From Micromonospora sp. R77 (GTDB lineage: Bacteria > Actinomycetota > Actinomycetes > Mycobacteriales > Micromonosporaceae): a DNA stretch of 64,000 nt. The notes under the pieces are model-generated. The model was given only the letters and a program-made list of their open reading frames with translations. It was not told the origin of the DNA and did not search any database. The stretch is from NCBI RefSeq assembly GCF_022747945.1, contig NZ_JALDST010000001.1:1116001-1180000 (forward strand), given 5' to 3'. Each line of letters opens with the position of its first letter. The first letter of the stretch is position 1. Shown one piece after another: positions 17,135 through 25,546 of the stretch. The position numbers and the translations under genes were made by a program.

Positions 17135-17289
17135 ATCAGAGCGGACATGCCCGTGGCCCGCGCAACGGTGACCCGTTCACCCGGCTGGCAGCCGGGTTCG
17201 GTGTCGACACCGCCTGGCACTACGTCCGCGAAGCGATCACTCTGCTCGCCGCCGCAGCAGACGACCTGACCACGGCAGTTGAAGCGCTC
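17135..17289 (+). pseudogene. IS5-type transposase N-terminal remnant
   Basis: The plus-strand frame reads DPFTRLAAGFGVDTAWHYV and then REAITLLAAAADDLTTAVE. This is the HTH segment found at the N-terminus of actinobacterial IS5-like (DDE) transposases, normally followed by the catalytic domain. Here it stops after about 50 residues at the SnoaL-like gene, and no terminal inverted repeats were found. It marks an old insertion or deletion at the edge of the DUF6357-like operon. Confidence 0.6.
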
Positions 17290-17644
17290 ACTGGACCGGG
17301 ACGAAGGTGGCGGCCAACACTCGCCAGTTGCCGTCCTCACGCACCCACAGCCGGGTGTAGCGCAACCGCGCGGACATGACGACACCGCCCTGAACGGCAT
17401 CCACCGCAGCGACCGTGCGGGTCACCCCCGTCTCACCGTCGTCCTGGACGTCGAGCGACTCCTCCACCAGGTTGGTGATCCGCAGGGCCCCTGAGCGGTA
17501 GCTCTCCAGGTCATCTTCCTTCGTGAAAACCGTTCCATCCGGTCCAGCGCCCACGACCCGGGGGTGCAGAAGCGCGTCGAGGGACTCGACATCGGCGGCA
17601 CGCTGAGCGGCTTGGAGTTGCCGTTCCGCGGTACGGAGATCCAT
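17288..17644 (-). CDS. SnoaL/DUF4440-like (NTF2-fold) protein
   Basis: A 118-residue protein with the NTF2-like pattern: an N-terminal helix (TAERQLQAAQRAADVESLDAL), LLHPRVVGAGPDGTVFTKED, then beta strands ending ARLRYTRLWVREDGNWRVLA. Proteins of this fold are often small enzymes or binding domains; no catalytic residues can be assigned. The ATG at 17644 was chosen as the first in-frame Met before the fold. Its stop abuts the transposase remnant. Confidence 0.78.
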   Translation of the reverse strand: MDLRTAERQLQAAQRAADVESLDALLHPRVVGAGPDGTVFTKEDDLESYRSGALRITNLVEESLDVQDDGETGVTRTVAAVDAVQGGVVMSARLRYTRLWVREDGNWRVLAATFVPVQ

Positions 17645-17792
17645 CCACCGATCCTCGACAGCGCCCCGTAACGAGACAAGCGGGTTCGCTCGCGGCAGAA
17701 CGCCGGCCCAGCACGGCTTCACGTGTCCAGGGCGTCGAGCGCCGGCCAAAGTTGACCACCGACGACCATCAGCGCCCGGACCTAGGACAAGG

Positions 17793-17816
17793 TCAGAGCC
17801 TTGATCAGGCCTCTGA
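17793..17816 (-). terminator. Imperfect palindrome after rnpB
   Basis: TCAGAGCCTTGA and TCAGGCCTCTGA form an imperfect 12-bp stem just beyond the rnpB 3' end. No T tract is present. Confidence 0.35.
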
Positions 17817-17824
17817 GCCGGTGG

Positions 17825-18246
<422 letters not shown>

Positions 18247-18561
18247 CTCATCCTAACGACCCGGGCCGTCCGCCCATTTCCGCCCCGGCGACGCGGCCCG
18301 GCCACACCGGAGGACCGATTCCGGTATCGGCGGCCGTATCAGGTGTGGCAACGACAGACCATCCCTCGGTGAGTCCCATTTACGGGACTCCCGTCCCCGG
18401 CTCGGTGACGGTCAGGCAGATGGCGACCCGAGCAGATGCGCCCCGATTGTCCGTGTGCAAACCTCGACTGAGCCTTTGTGCACGGGTGTCACCGCGTGTC
18501 TTAACCGGGTGGATCCTGGACGTACGCGGCGGCGCCGACGGAAACCTGGGGAGAGAACACC
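18247..18561. other. Intergenic region rnpB to roadblock genes
   Basis: This 315-nt stretch between divergent units must hold the rnpB promoter (minus) and the roadblock promoter (plus). GAGTCCC/GGGACTC with a 6-nt loop forms a hairpin at 18371-18390. I see no convincing open frame and no clear -35/-10 pair. GGGGAGAG at 18549-18556 is the ribosome site of the next gene. Confidence 0.5.
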
Positions 18562-18933
18562 GTGGCGAACCTTGACGTCGCGCTGAAGAGCGCGATGAGC
18601 ATCGACGGCGCGATCGGCGTCGCGCTCGTGGACCACAGCAGCGGCATGACCCTCGGCGTGGCCGGTGGGACCGGCGAGATCGACCTGACGGTCGCCGCCG
18701 CCGGCAACACCGACGTCGTACGCGCCAAGCTGCGCACCATCGAGATGCTCAACCTGAACGACGAGATCGAGGACATCCTCATCACCCTCGGCACGCAGTA
18801 CCACCTGATCCGGCCGCTGACCAACCGGGCCGGCAAGGGCCTCTTCCTCTATCTGATGGTGAGCAAGAGCCGGGCCAACCTGGCGATGGCCCGCCACCAG
18901 TTGCGCGCCATCGAGGAGAGCCTGGAATTGTGA
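18562..18933 (+). CDS. Roadblock/LC7-like protein, first of pair
   Basis: A 123-residue protein with the alternating helix-strand pattern of roadblock/LC7 (longin-like) proteins: SIDGAIGVALVDHSSGMTLG early, then LRTIEMLNLNDEIEDILITL and the strand pair YHLIRPLTNRAGKGLFLYLM. Bacterial roadblock proteins often act on Ras-like GTPases, as MglB does on MglA, or in conservon operons. No GTPase is encoded nearby. The GTG at 18562 has GGGGAGAG upstream. It overlaps the next gene by 4 nt (GTGA), so the two products are probably made in fixed ratio. Confidence 0.72.
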   Translation: MANLDVALKSAMSIDGAIGVALVDHSSGMTLGVAGGTGEIDLTVAAAGNTDVVRAKLRTIEMLNLNDEIEDILITLGTQYHLIRPLTNRAGKGLFLYLMVSKSRANLAMARHQLRAIEESLEL

Positions 18934-19406
18934 GCGGACTTCCCCACCGGGTACCGAGGGCGGCGGGCACCCTGCCGCCGCCCCGCCGCCTGCCACCGTC
19001 GCTGGCCGGGCACCCGGCCCTGCCCTATCCGGCGATCGCGCAGCAGCTGGCCGAGCTGCGGCTGCAGATCCCCGGGGTGGACGGCTGCGTCCTGGGCGGC
19101 GTGGACGGCCTGCTCATCACGCACAACATGCAGACCGACGTCGACCCGAACGAGCTGGCCGCGCTGGCCGCGACGACGTACGGGCTGGGCCGGCAGGTCG
19201 GCTCCCGGCTCGGCCAGGGCGGGTTCCAGCAGTCCACGATCCGCAACGCGGACGGCTACCTGAGCGTCTACGCGGTCAGCCGGCAGGCGTTGCTCGCCGT
19301 CGTCGGGCAGGACAGCATCAACGTGGCCCGGCTGCACCTGCACGCCCCGGCGATCACCGAACGCCTCGCCGACCTGCTGGAGGGGGTCACCCCGACCGCC
19401 GACTGA
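18930..19406 (+). CDS. Roadblock/LC7-like protein, second of pair
   Basis: A 158-residue protein. A Pro-rich N-terminal tail (about 1-32) precedes a roadblock-type domain: IPGVDGCVLGGVDGLLITHN, TTYGLGRQVGSRLGQGGFQQ, and YLSVYAVSRQALLAVVGQDS. The domain follows the same plan as the upstream protein, so the two may form a heterodimer. The start GTG lies inside the stop of the first gene. Partner and pathway are unknown. Confidence 0.72.
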   Translation: MSGLPHRVPRAAGTLPPPRRLPPSLAGHPALPYPAIAQQLAELRLQIPGVDGCVLGGVDGLLITHNMQTDVDPNELAALAATTYGLGRQVGSRLGQGGFQQSTIRNADGYLSVYAVSRQALLAVVGQDSINVARLHLHAPAITERLADLLEGVTPTAD

Positions 19407-19463
19407 CGGCCGGGACCGCACCCGCCTGCGCGGGACGGTCGGTCGGGCTAGCCTCTGGGGACC

Positions 19464-20225
19464 ATGGACCTCTCCGACGCCGCGCTCCTGCTCGCCGCCG
19501 GTCTCGCCGCGGGCACGGTGAACGCGGTGGCCGGGGGCGGTTCGCTGATCACCTTCCCGGCGCTGATCGCGGTGGGCCTGCCGCCGGTGCCGGCGAACGT
19601 CAGCAACTCGGTCTCGGTCTTCCCGGGGTACGTCGCCAGCGTGGCGGGCAGCCGGGCGGACCTGCCGCCCGGGCGGCAACTGTGGCCGTTGCTGCCCACG
19701 GCGGTGCTCGGCACGGTGGTCGGCTGCGCGCTGCTGCTGGCCACCCCGGCGCGGGCCTTCGAGCTGGTGGTGCCGTTCCTGGTGCTCGGCGCGACCGCCG
19801 TGCTGGCGTTCCAGGATCCGCTGCGCCGGCTGGTCGGTCACCCGGCCGAGATCGGTCCGCGCCGCCGGCGGGTCACGGTGCAGGCGATGGTCGCGGTCGG
19901 CACCGTGTACGGCGGTTACTTCGGCGCGGCGCTCGGCGTCATGCTGGTCGCCGGGCTGGCCCTGGTGCTGGACGCGACGCTGGCCCGGGTGTCGGCGGTG
20001 AAGAACCTGCTCTCGGCGGTGGTGGGGCTTACCACGCTGGTGGTGTTCGCGCTCTTCGGCCCGGTGAACTGGGCGGCCGTCGCGGTGGTCGCGCCGGCCA
20101 GCCTGGTCGGCGGGTACGCGGGTGCCCGGCTGGTCCGCCGGCTGCCGCCGGTGGTGCTGAAGACCATGATCGTCGTGTTCGGCACGGTCATCGGTCTCTA
20201 TCTGCTCTGGCGCGCGCTGCACTGA
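19464..20225 (+). CDS. TSUP (TauE/SafE) family transporter
   Basis: A 253-residue membrane protein with about seven or eight helices. GLAAGTVNAVAGGGSLITFP (about residues 13-32) is the N-terminal signature of the TauE/SafE/TSUP family, repeated in modified form in VGTVYGGYFGAALGVMLVAG. The family exports sulfite, sulfoacetate or related small anions; the substrate here is unknown. It ends at a 15-bp terminator stem shared with the convergent MFS gene. Confidence 0.88.
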   Translation: MDLSDAALLLAAGLAAGTVNAVAGGGSLITFPALIAVGLPPVPANVSNSVSVFPGYVASVAGSRADLPPGRQLWPLLPTAVLGTVVGCALLLATPARAFELVVPFLVLGATAVLAFQDPLRRLVGHPAEIGPRRRRVTVQAMVAVGTVYGGYFGAALGVMLVAGLALVLDATLARVSAVKNLLSAVVGLTTLVVFALFGPVNWAAVAVVAPASLVGGYAGARLVRRLPPVVLKTMIVVFGTVIGLYLLWRALH

Positions 20226-20249
20226 GCCGAACCACGCCGCGCTGAGGCA

Positions 20250-20283
20250 CCGAACCGCCCCGGCCTGCGCCGGGGCGGTTCGG
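20250..20283. terminator. 15-bp stem between convergent genes
   Basis: CCGAACCGCCCCGGC and GCCGGGGCGGTTCGG are perfect arms around a CTGC loop. It lies 24 nt after the TSUP stop and 7 nt before the MFS stop, so it can act in both directions. Confidence 0.75.
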
Positions 20284-20290
20284 CCACCGC

Positions 20291-21514
20291 TCAGTACGCC
20301 TCGCCGACCGGTTCCTCCGGCGCGTGCTCGGCCTGCCGGGCGGCCCGGTTCCACACCACCCGCTCGCCGTAGCCGGCGGCCATCACGTGCCCGAAGGCGA
20401 GGTAGACCAGCACGCCGACGGCGAGCACCCCGAAGCCGACCCAGAACGGCAGGGCCAGCCCGTGCTCGGCGAGCTTGCCGGAGATGATCGGCGCCGGCGC
20501 GGCGGCACCCCAGCGGACCAGGTTGAACGCGCCGGTGGCGACCCGGCGGTCGCTGGAGCCGAGGCCCAGCGCCAGGTCGGTGAGGTTGGCGTTGGCCAGG
20601 CCCATGCAGAGGCCGGCGAGCACCAGCACCACGAGCGACATGGCGGTGCCGGTGGAGGTGGCGAAGAGGACCATGCAGATCAGCAGGCCGACGATGGCCA
20701 CGCCGACGGTCTGCACGGCACCGATGCGGTGCGCCAGCCGGTGCCCGATCACCAGGATGCCGGTGGCCAGGCCGAGGCCCCAGGCGGTGAAGGCCAGCCC
20801 CAGTGGCACCACGTCGAGGTGCAGGAAGAGCGGGGTGTAGCCGAGCACCACGAAGAAGACGAAGTTGTAGGCGGCGGTGACCACGCAGAGGGTGACGAAC
20901 GCGGGCTTGCGGTAGGTGGCGAAGATCTGGCCGACGCGTACCGGGGCCTGCCGGTTGGTCGGCTCGCGGAGCTTGCGGGCGGCGACGCCCAGCGCGAGCA
21001 CCATGAAGACGCCGCAGACGAAGAACGGCAGCCGCCAGCTCACGTGCCCGAGCAGGCCACCCAGCAGCGGTCCGACGGCGAAGCCGAGCCCGAGCGCGGT
21101 CTCGAAGAGGCCGACCACCCATTCCCGGTCGAGGGCGAGGTTGACCAGCACCACCATGGCGGTGGCGAAGAACATCGCGTTGCCCAGCCCCCACACGCCG
21201 CGCAGCACGGAGAGCTGGACGATGTTGTTGCTGAACGAGGCCAGGATCGCGGCGACGCCGACCACCGAGACGCCGGTGATCAGCACCGGCTTGAAGCCGA
21301 ACCGGCCGCTGGCCAGGGTGGCCGGGATCATGCCGACCGCCATCACCGCGATGTACGCGGTGAAGAGCAGCTCGACCTGCCAGGCGCTGACCCCGATGTC
21401 CTCGCCGATGACGGGCAGGATGGGGTCCACCACGGCGATGCCGGCGATGGCGAGGAAGGCCACCAGGGTGGTGGCGTAGATGGCACTGCGGTTGGGTTCG
21501 GATCGCCGATCCAC
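20291..21514 (-). CDS. MFS transporter controlled by divergent MarR
   Basis: A 407-residue major facilitator protein with about twelve helices. The N-terminal half has VDPILPVIGEDIGVSAWQVE and a motif A-like loop, ASGRFGFKPVL. The segment FETALGLGFAVGPLLGGLLG is the motif C (antiporter) type in helix 5, which favours drug or metabolite efflux. It is divergent from a marR gene across 58 nt holding two operator palindromes, so repression by that MarR and induction by a substrate is the likely control. The substrate is unknown. Confidence 0.88.
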   Translation of the reverse strand: MDRRSEPNRSAIYATTLVAFLAIAGIAVVDPILPVIGEDIGVSAWQVELLFTAYIAVMAVGMIPATLASGRFGFKPVLITGVSVVGVAAILASFSNNIVQLSVLRGVWGLGNAMFFATAMVVLVNLALDREWVVGLFETALGLGFAVGPLLGGLLGHVSWRLPFFVCGVFMVLALGVAARKLREPTNRQAPVRVGQIFATYRKPAFVTLCVVTAAYNFVFFVVLGYTPLFLHLDVVPLGLAFTAWGLGLATGILVIGHRLAHRIGAVQTVGVAIVGLLICMVLFATSTGTAMSLVVLVLAGLCMGLANANLTDLALGLGSSDRRVATGAFNLVRWGAAAPAPIISGKLAEHGLALPFWVGFGVLAVGVLVYLAFGHVMAAGYGERVVWNRAARQAEHAPEEPVGEAY

Positions 21515-21536
21515 TCCGCGCCTCCAGACAGATAGC

Positions 21537-21569
21537 TGTATCGTACAGGTAATTCCGTTGTATCATACA
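21537..21569. promoter_or_regulatory. Paired MarR operators
   Basis: TGTATCGTACA (21537-21547) and TGTATCATACA (21559-21569) are both palindromes with TGTA/TACA arms. Their centres are 22 bp apart, about two DNA turns, so two dimers would sit on one face. They fill the divergent MFS-marR gap, and the second ends 3 nt before the marR start, suggesting autoregulation. Confidence 0.72.
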
Positions 21570-21572
21570 GCT

Positions 21573-22052
21573 ATGACGGACGACCACACCCCGGAAGCGG
21601 GGCCGGATGAGATCACACTCGGCCGGATCGAGACCGAGGTGGCGCTGCTGATGCGCTTCGGCGAGGCCACCCGGCGGGCCAGCGGCACCGCCGAGCACCG
21701 GGTGCTGGACCGGGCGGCGTACGTGATCCTGCGGCACCTGGACGCGGCCGGGCCGCAGAACGTCTCCGCGCTCGCCGCGAAGCTCAACCTGGACGGCTCC
21801 ACGGTCACCCGGCAGGTCTCCGCGATGCAGCGGGACGGCCTGGTCGCGCGTACCCCTGACCCGGCCGACGGGCGCGGCACCGTCATCTCCCCGACGGCCG
21901 CCGGCCTGTCCCGGATGACCGCCGTCCGGGCGGCCCGCACCCGGCTCTACGGCGAGATCCTCGGCGGCTGGTCGCCCGACGACCGGGACACCCTGGCCGA
22001 ACTCCTGCAGCGCTTCAACCAGGCCCTGGAGTCCCGCCCCCGCTCCCGCTGA
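21573..22052 (+). CDS. MarR family transcriptional regulator
   Basis: A 159-residue winged-helix regulator. YVILRHLDAAGPQNVSALAA leads into the HTH LNLDGSTVTRQVSAMQRDGL (about residues 70-89), then the wing ARTPDPADGRGTVISPTAAG. MarR dimers bind palindromes and release on ligand binding. The ATG at 21573 follows the two operators with almost no leader. The target is most likely the divergent MFS gene plus itself. Confidence 0.9.
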   Translation: MTDDHTPEAGPDEITLGRIETEVALLMRFGEATRRASGTAEHRVLDRAAYVILRHLDAAGPQNVSALAAKLNLDGSTVTRQVSAMQRDGLVARTPDPADGRGTVISPTAAGLSRMTAVRAARTRLYGEILGGWSPDDRDTLAELLQRFNQALESRPRSR

Positions 22053-22077
22053 GCCCCCCGCCCCGCCGCGCCAACCG

Positions 22078-22136
22078 GATGTAAGGAGGGGCCCCCTGTT
22101 AACGCCTGGCGTTAACAGGGGGCCCCTCCTTACATC
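22078..22136. repeat. Perfect 29-bp-arm palindrome / terminator
   Basis: Arms at 22078-22106 and 22108-22136 are perfect complements with a single central T. The arm contains TAAGGAGGGGCCCCCTGTTA and ends in ACGCC. It fills the space between the convergent marR and symporter stops, ending directly before the symporter stop codon. A stem this long with no loop is unusual for a simple terminator and could extrude as a cruciform. I recall very similar palindromes between genes elsewhere in Micromonospora genomes, which would make it a dispersed repeat. Confidence 0.85.
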
Positions 22137-23792
22137 TCAGGCGACGGGCTCGCGGGCGGAGTCGGCGTCGCGGTCCGGGCCGGGGGTGACGCGCGGGTCA
22201 CCCTCGTCGGCGAAGTAGTCGTCCGGCGTGGTGCGGTCCACCCCGTCGGCGACCTTCCCGGCCCGCAGGGCCAGGGTCAGTAGCGCGGCCACCACCAGGT
22301 TGACCAGCACCGCCACGATGCCGACGTAGATCGTCTTCTTGGTGTCGAAGCCGAACTCCGACAGCGGGAAGGCCGAGCCGGCGAAGTGCTTCTTGCCGGT
22401 CACCGGGTTGGCGATCTGATAGAGCATCCACATGCCCAGGCCCATGCCGGCCACCCAGCCGCCGATCAACGCCCAGCGGTGGAACCAGCGGGTGTAGAGG
22501 CCCAGCGCCACCGCCGGCAGCGTCTGCAGGATGATCACGCCGCCGATGAGCTGGAGGTCGATGGAGAACTGCGGGTCCAGGAAGATGATGAACGCCAGCG
22601 CCCCCACCTTGACCAGCAGCGACGTGATCTTCGAGACCTGCGCCTCCTGCGCCGGACTGGCGTCCCGCTTCAGGTACTCCTTGTAGATGTTGCGGGTGAA
22701 CAGGTTCGCCGCCGCGATCGACATGATCGCGGCCGGCACCAGCGCGCCGATGCCGATCGCCGCGTACGCCACCCCGGCGAACCAGTCCGGGAACTGCTGG
22801 TCGAACAACAGCGGCACCACCGTGTTGCTGTCCACACTGCCCGCGGAGGCCCCCGGCAGCGGCTTCACCTTCGCCGCGATCGCCATGTAACCGAGCAGCG
22901 CGATCAGCCCGAGCAGCAGGCTGTACGCCGGCAGCGCCGACATGTTCCGCTTGATCACGTCCCGGTTCCGGCTGGCCAGCACACCGGTGACGCTGTGCGG
23001 ATAGAGGAAGAGCGCCAGCGCCGACCCGAACGCCAGCGTGACGTACTGGAGTTGGTTGTTGGCGTTGAGCAGGATGCCGTCCCCGGGCGCCGGGCTGGCC
23101 TTGAACTTGGCGTCGGCGGCGTCGAAGATGCTCCCCCAGCCGCCCAGCTTCCACGGCAGGTAGATGACCGCCACCAGGATCACGATGTAGATCAGCGAGT
23201 CCTTGACGAAGGCGATCAGCGCCGGGGCGCGCAGCCCGGACTGGTAGGTGTAGGCCGCCAGGATGGCGAACGCGATGATGATCGGCAGGTGCCGGGCCAG
23301 GGCGTTGTCGCCGGTCACGCCCATCGTCTTGAGCACCGACTCGATGCCGACCAGCTGCAACGCGATGTACGGCATGGTCGCGACGATGCCGGTGATCGCC
23401 ACCAGCAGCGCCAGAACCGGCGAGTCGAACCGGTTGCGGACGAAGTCCGCCGGGGTGACGTAGCCGTGCCGGTGCGACACCGACCAGAGCCGGCACAGCA
23501 CCAGGAAGACCATCGGATAGATGACGATCGTGTAGGGCACCGCGAAGAAGCCCATCGCGCCCGCGCCGAACACCAGCGCCGGCACCGCCACGAAGGTGTA
23601 CGCGGTGTAGAGGTCACCGCCGATCAGGAACCAGGTGATCCAGCCGCCGAAGTTGCGGCCACCCAGCCCCCACTCGTCCAGGTGCGCCATGTCCCGGGGC
23701 GCGCGCCACCGGGCCGCCACGAAACCCATGGCGCTGACCAGCAGGAAGAGGATCGTGAAGACGATGATCTCGGTCAGGTGGTCCCGCCACAT
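22137..23792 (-). CDS. Sodium:solute symporter (SSS), monocarboxylate type
   Basis: A 551-residue SSS-family permease with about thirteen helices. DEWGLGGRNFGGWITWFLIG is the helix-1 substrate segment, followed by GYVTPADFVRNRF and a long cation-site region GIGALVPAAIMSIAAANLFT. The closest functional relatives I recognise are the MctP-like monocarboxylate (lactate, pyruvate, acetate) permeases, which are also encoded with a small DUF3311 protein. The start ATG overlaps the DUF3311 stop by 1 nt (TGATG), so translation is coupled. A 29-bp palindrome sits at its 3' end. Confidence 0.88.
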   Translation of the reverse strand: MWRDHLTEIIVFTILFLLVSAMGFVAARWRAPRDMAHLDEWGLGGRNFGGWITWFLIGGDLYTAYTFVAVPALVFGAGAMGFFAVPYTIVIYPMVFLVLCRLWSVSHRHGYVTPADFVRNRFDSPVLALLVAITGIVATMPYIALQLVGIESVLKTMGVTGDNALARHLPIIIAFAILAAYTYQSGLRAPALIAFVKDSLIYIVILVAVIYLPWKLGGWGSIFDAADAKFKASPAPGDGILLNANNQLQYVTLAFGSALALFLYPHSVTGVLASRNRDVIKRNMSALPAYSLLLGLIALLGYMAIAAKVKPLPGASAGSVDSNTVVPLLFDQQFPDWFAGVAYAAIGIGALVPAAIMSIAAANLFTRNIYKEYLKRDASPAQEAQVSKITSLLVKVGALAFIIFLDPQFSIDLQLIGGVIILQTLPAVALGLYTRWFHRWALIGGWVAGMGLGMWMLYQIANPVTGKKHFAGSAFPLSEFGFDTKKTIYVGIVAVLVNLVVAALLTLALRAGKVADGVDRTTPDDYFADEGDPRVTPGPDRDADSAREPVA

Positions 23793-24034
23793 CAGTGGTC
23801 ACCCCGCTTCTTGGTCATCTGGTAGACCAGCGTGGTGCTGACCACGCCGAGGATGATCCAGGCCAGTTGCAGCCAGTAGAAGCGCGGGAACCCGAACAGT
23901 CGGGGTGCGTCGGCGTTGAATAAGGCCGGGATCAGCGGCACCACGATGGGGATGAAGAGCAACCAGTTCCAGGGGCTGTGGTCCTTCGCCCTGGATCGCG
24001 CCGTGGTCGGCGCCTCCGGTTCGGGTGCTGCCAT
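23792..24034 (-). CDS. DUF3311 small membrane subunit
   Basis: An 80-residue protein with a polar N-terminus and two hydrophobic helices (WNWLLFIPIVVPLIPALFN and FYWLQLAWIILGVVSTTLVY). DUF3311 proteins are found upstream of SSS symporters and are thought to be their accessory subunit. The ATG at 24034 has GGAGGTGTG before it. It overlaps the symporter by 1 nt. Confidence 0.85.
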   Translation of the reverse strand: MAAPEPEAPTTARSRAKDHSPWNWLLFIPIVVPLIPALFNADAPRLFGFPRFYWLQLAWIILGVVSTTLVYQMTKKRGDH

Positions 24035-24159
24035 GTGACACACCTCCGGGAAGTCGTAGCTGGCCAGGTAACGGCCGGAGGCTACGACCCTGTGACCCCC
24101 ATCACGTTCAATGCATCGACGCCGATGCGCCGAACGGCCCCCCACCTGCGCCGAACGGC

Positions 24160-24316
24160 CCCACCCCCCGTCCCCTCCCCTCCACCCCCTCCCTCCTTCG
24201 GGCGCGAATACACGGAAAGAGTGGCCATTCTCGGCGGAATGGCCACTCTTTCCGTGAAAGTGCGGGGCAGAGGGAGGGGGGAGGGGGGAGGGGGGAGGGG
24301 CGGAGGGAGGAGGGAG
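24160..24316. repeat. 20-bp hairpin between C-rich and G-rich tracts
   Basis: A perfect hairpin, CACGGAAAGAGTGGCCATTC / GAATGGCCACTCTTTCCGTG with loop TCGGCG, lies at 24211-24256. A pyrimidine tract with runs of C (24163-24197) precedes it. A purine tract with GGGGGGA repeats (24271-24316) follows and could form a G-quadruplex or pair with the first tract. No gene is present. It lies downstream of the RNase H-phosphatase gene and may end its transcript. Confidence 0.75.
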
Positions 24317-24320
24317 CCCG

Positions 24321-25535
24321 TCAGAGGGTGGTGAGGTGGGCGGTGTCGTTGACCAGGCGGACCGCTACGCCGCCGTCGGGGTAGAGGTCGAGCAGGGAGA
24401 TGCCGGCGGTGTCGAGGTAGAGGCGGTGGAGGAAGGCGTCACCGGCGGCGAGGGCGTCGCGCAGGATCAGCTTGATCGGCGAGACGTGGGAGACCACCAC
24501 GACGGTCTCCCCGGGGTACGTCGTACGCAGGCGGTCGATCGCGCGGCCGGTCCGCTCGGCGACGGCGACGAACGACTCCCCCTCCGGCGGGGCGACCCGG
24601 GTGGAGGCGAGCCAGGCGTCCAGCTCACCCGCCCAACCGTCCCGCACCTCGGCGAAGGTGCGCCCCTCCCAGACCCCGAAGTCGCACTCGATCAGGTCGT
24701 CGTCGGGGCGCACCGGCGGGTTGCCGACGACCGCGGCGATCGCCTCGGCTGTCGCCGTACACCGGGACAGCGGGGAACTGACCACGGCCGCGACGGACGG
24801 CGCGAGCGCGGCCACCCGGGCGGCGGAGGCCCGGGCCTGGGCCCGGCCCCGGTCGGTCAGCGGCACGTCGCCGCGGCCGGAGTAACGCTTCTGCACGGTC
24901 CGCTCGGTCTCGCCGTGCCGGACCAGGATCAGCCGGGTGGCCTCCTCCGTCGGGCGGGGCTCCCAGGAGGCCGGCGTGGTGGCCGGGTCGGTGCCGGTGG
25001 CGCGGCCGGTGGCTGCCCGGGCGGCCACCTCGCGGGCCGCGGCGCGGGCGGCCGAGTCGGGGCCGGCCACCTCGCGCGGCGGCTCCACGATCCGGGGTGA
25101 CGCGACGACGGCCCGGGCCGGGGTCTTCCCGGCGGCGGCGTCCATCGCGGCGTTGGCCAGCGCGTCGGCGTGCGTGTTGCGCTCCCGGGGGATCCAGCTG
25201 AACCGCACGTTGGCGAACCGGCCGACCAGGCCGGCCGCCTGCGCGGCCAGCGGGCGCAGGCCGGGGTGCTTGATCTGCCAGCGGCCGCACATCTGCTCGA
25301 CCACCAGTTTGGAGTCCATCCGCGCCTCGACCTCGACCGCGCCCAGCTCGGCGGCGGCCTCCAGCCCGGCGATCAGGCCCCGGTACTCGGCGACGTTGTT
25401 GGTGGCGGTGCCGATCGACTCGGAGCGTTCGGCGAGCACCTCGCCGGTCGCGGAGTCCCGGACCACCGCGCCGAAGCCGGCGGGACCGGGATTGCCCCGG
25501 GACCCGCCGTCGGCCTCGATGACGACCGCGCGCAC
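24321..25535 (-). CDS. Bifunctional RNase H / histidine phosphatase
   Basis: About 404 residues in two domains. The N-terminal RNase HI domain shows EADGGSRGNPGPAG (first Asp), NNVAEYRGL (Glu), MDSKLVVEQM (Asp) and NTHADALANAA (last Asp), so the metal site is complete. The C-terminal phosphoglycerate-mutase-like domain has LILVRHGETERT, SSPLSRCTATAEAI and VVSHVSPIKLILRD. The pair matches M. tuberculosis Rv2228c, which degrades RNA:DNA hybrids and has acid phosphatase (CobC-like) activity. The Ala/Arg-rich linker (about 155-200) is longer than I expect. The start is GTG 25535 by family match; GTG 25541 is possible. It lies 11 nt after the zinc-ribbon gene, in one operon with Nif3. Confidence 0.92.
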   Translation of the reverse strand: MRAVVIEADGGSRGNPGPAGFGAVVRDSATGEVLAERSESIGTATNNVAEYRGLIAGLEAAAELGAVEVEARMDSKLVVEQMCGRWQIKHPGLRPLAAQAAGLVGRFANVRFSWIPRERNTHADALANAAMDAAAGKTPARAVVASPRIVEPPREVAGPDSAARAAAREVAARAATGRATGTDPATTPASWEPRPTEEATRLILVRHGETERTVQKRYSGRGDVPLTDRGRAQARASAARVAALAPSVAAVVSSPLSRCTATAEAIAAVVGNPPVRPDDDLIECDFGVWEGRTFAEVRDGWAGELDAWLASTRVAPPEGESFVAVAERTGRAIDRLRTTYPGETVVVVSHVSPIKLILRDALAAGDAFLHRLYLDTAGISLLDLYPDGGVAVRLVNDTAHLTTL

Positions 25536-25546
25536 CGCCACGGCGG

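Noticed and set aside
18930..21737. Long minus-strand frame running through the roadblock, TSUP and MFS region
   Set aside because: It crosses several well-supported genes in other frames and shows only compositional runs.
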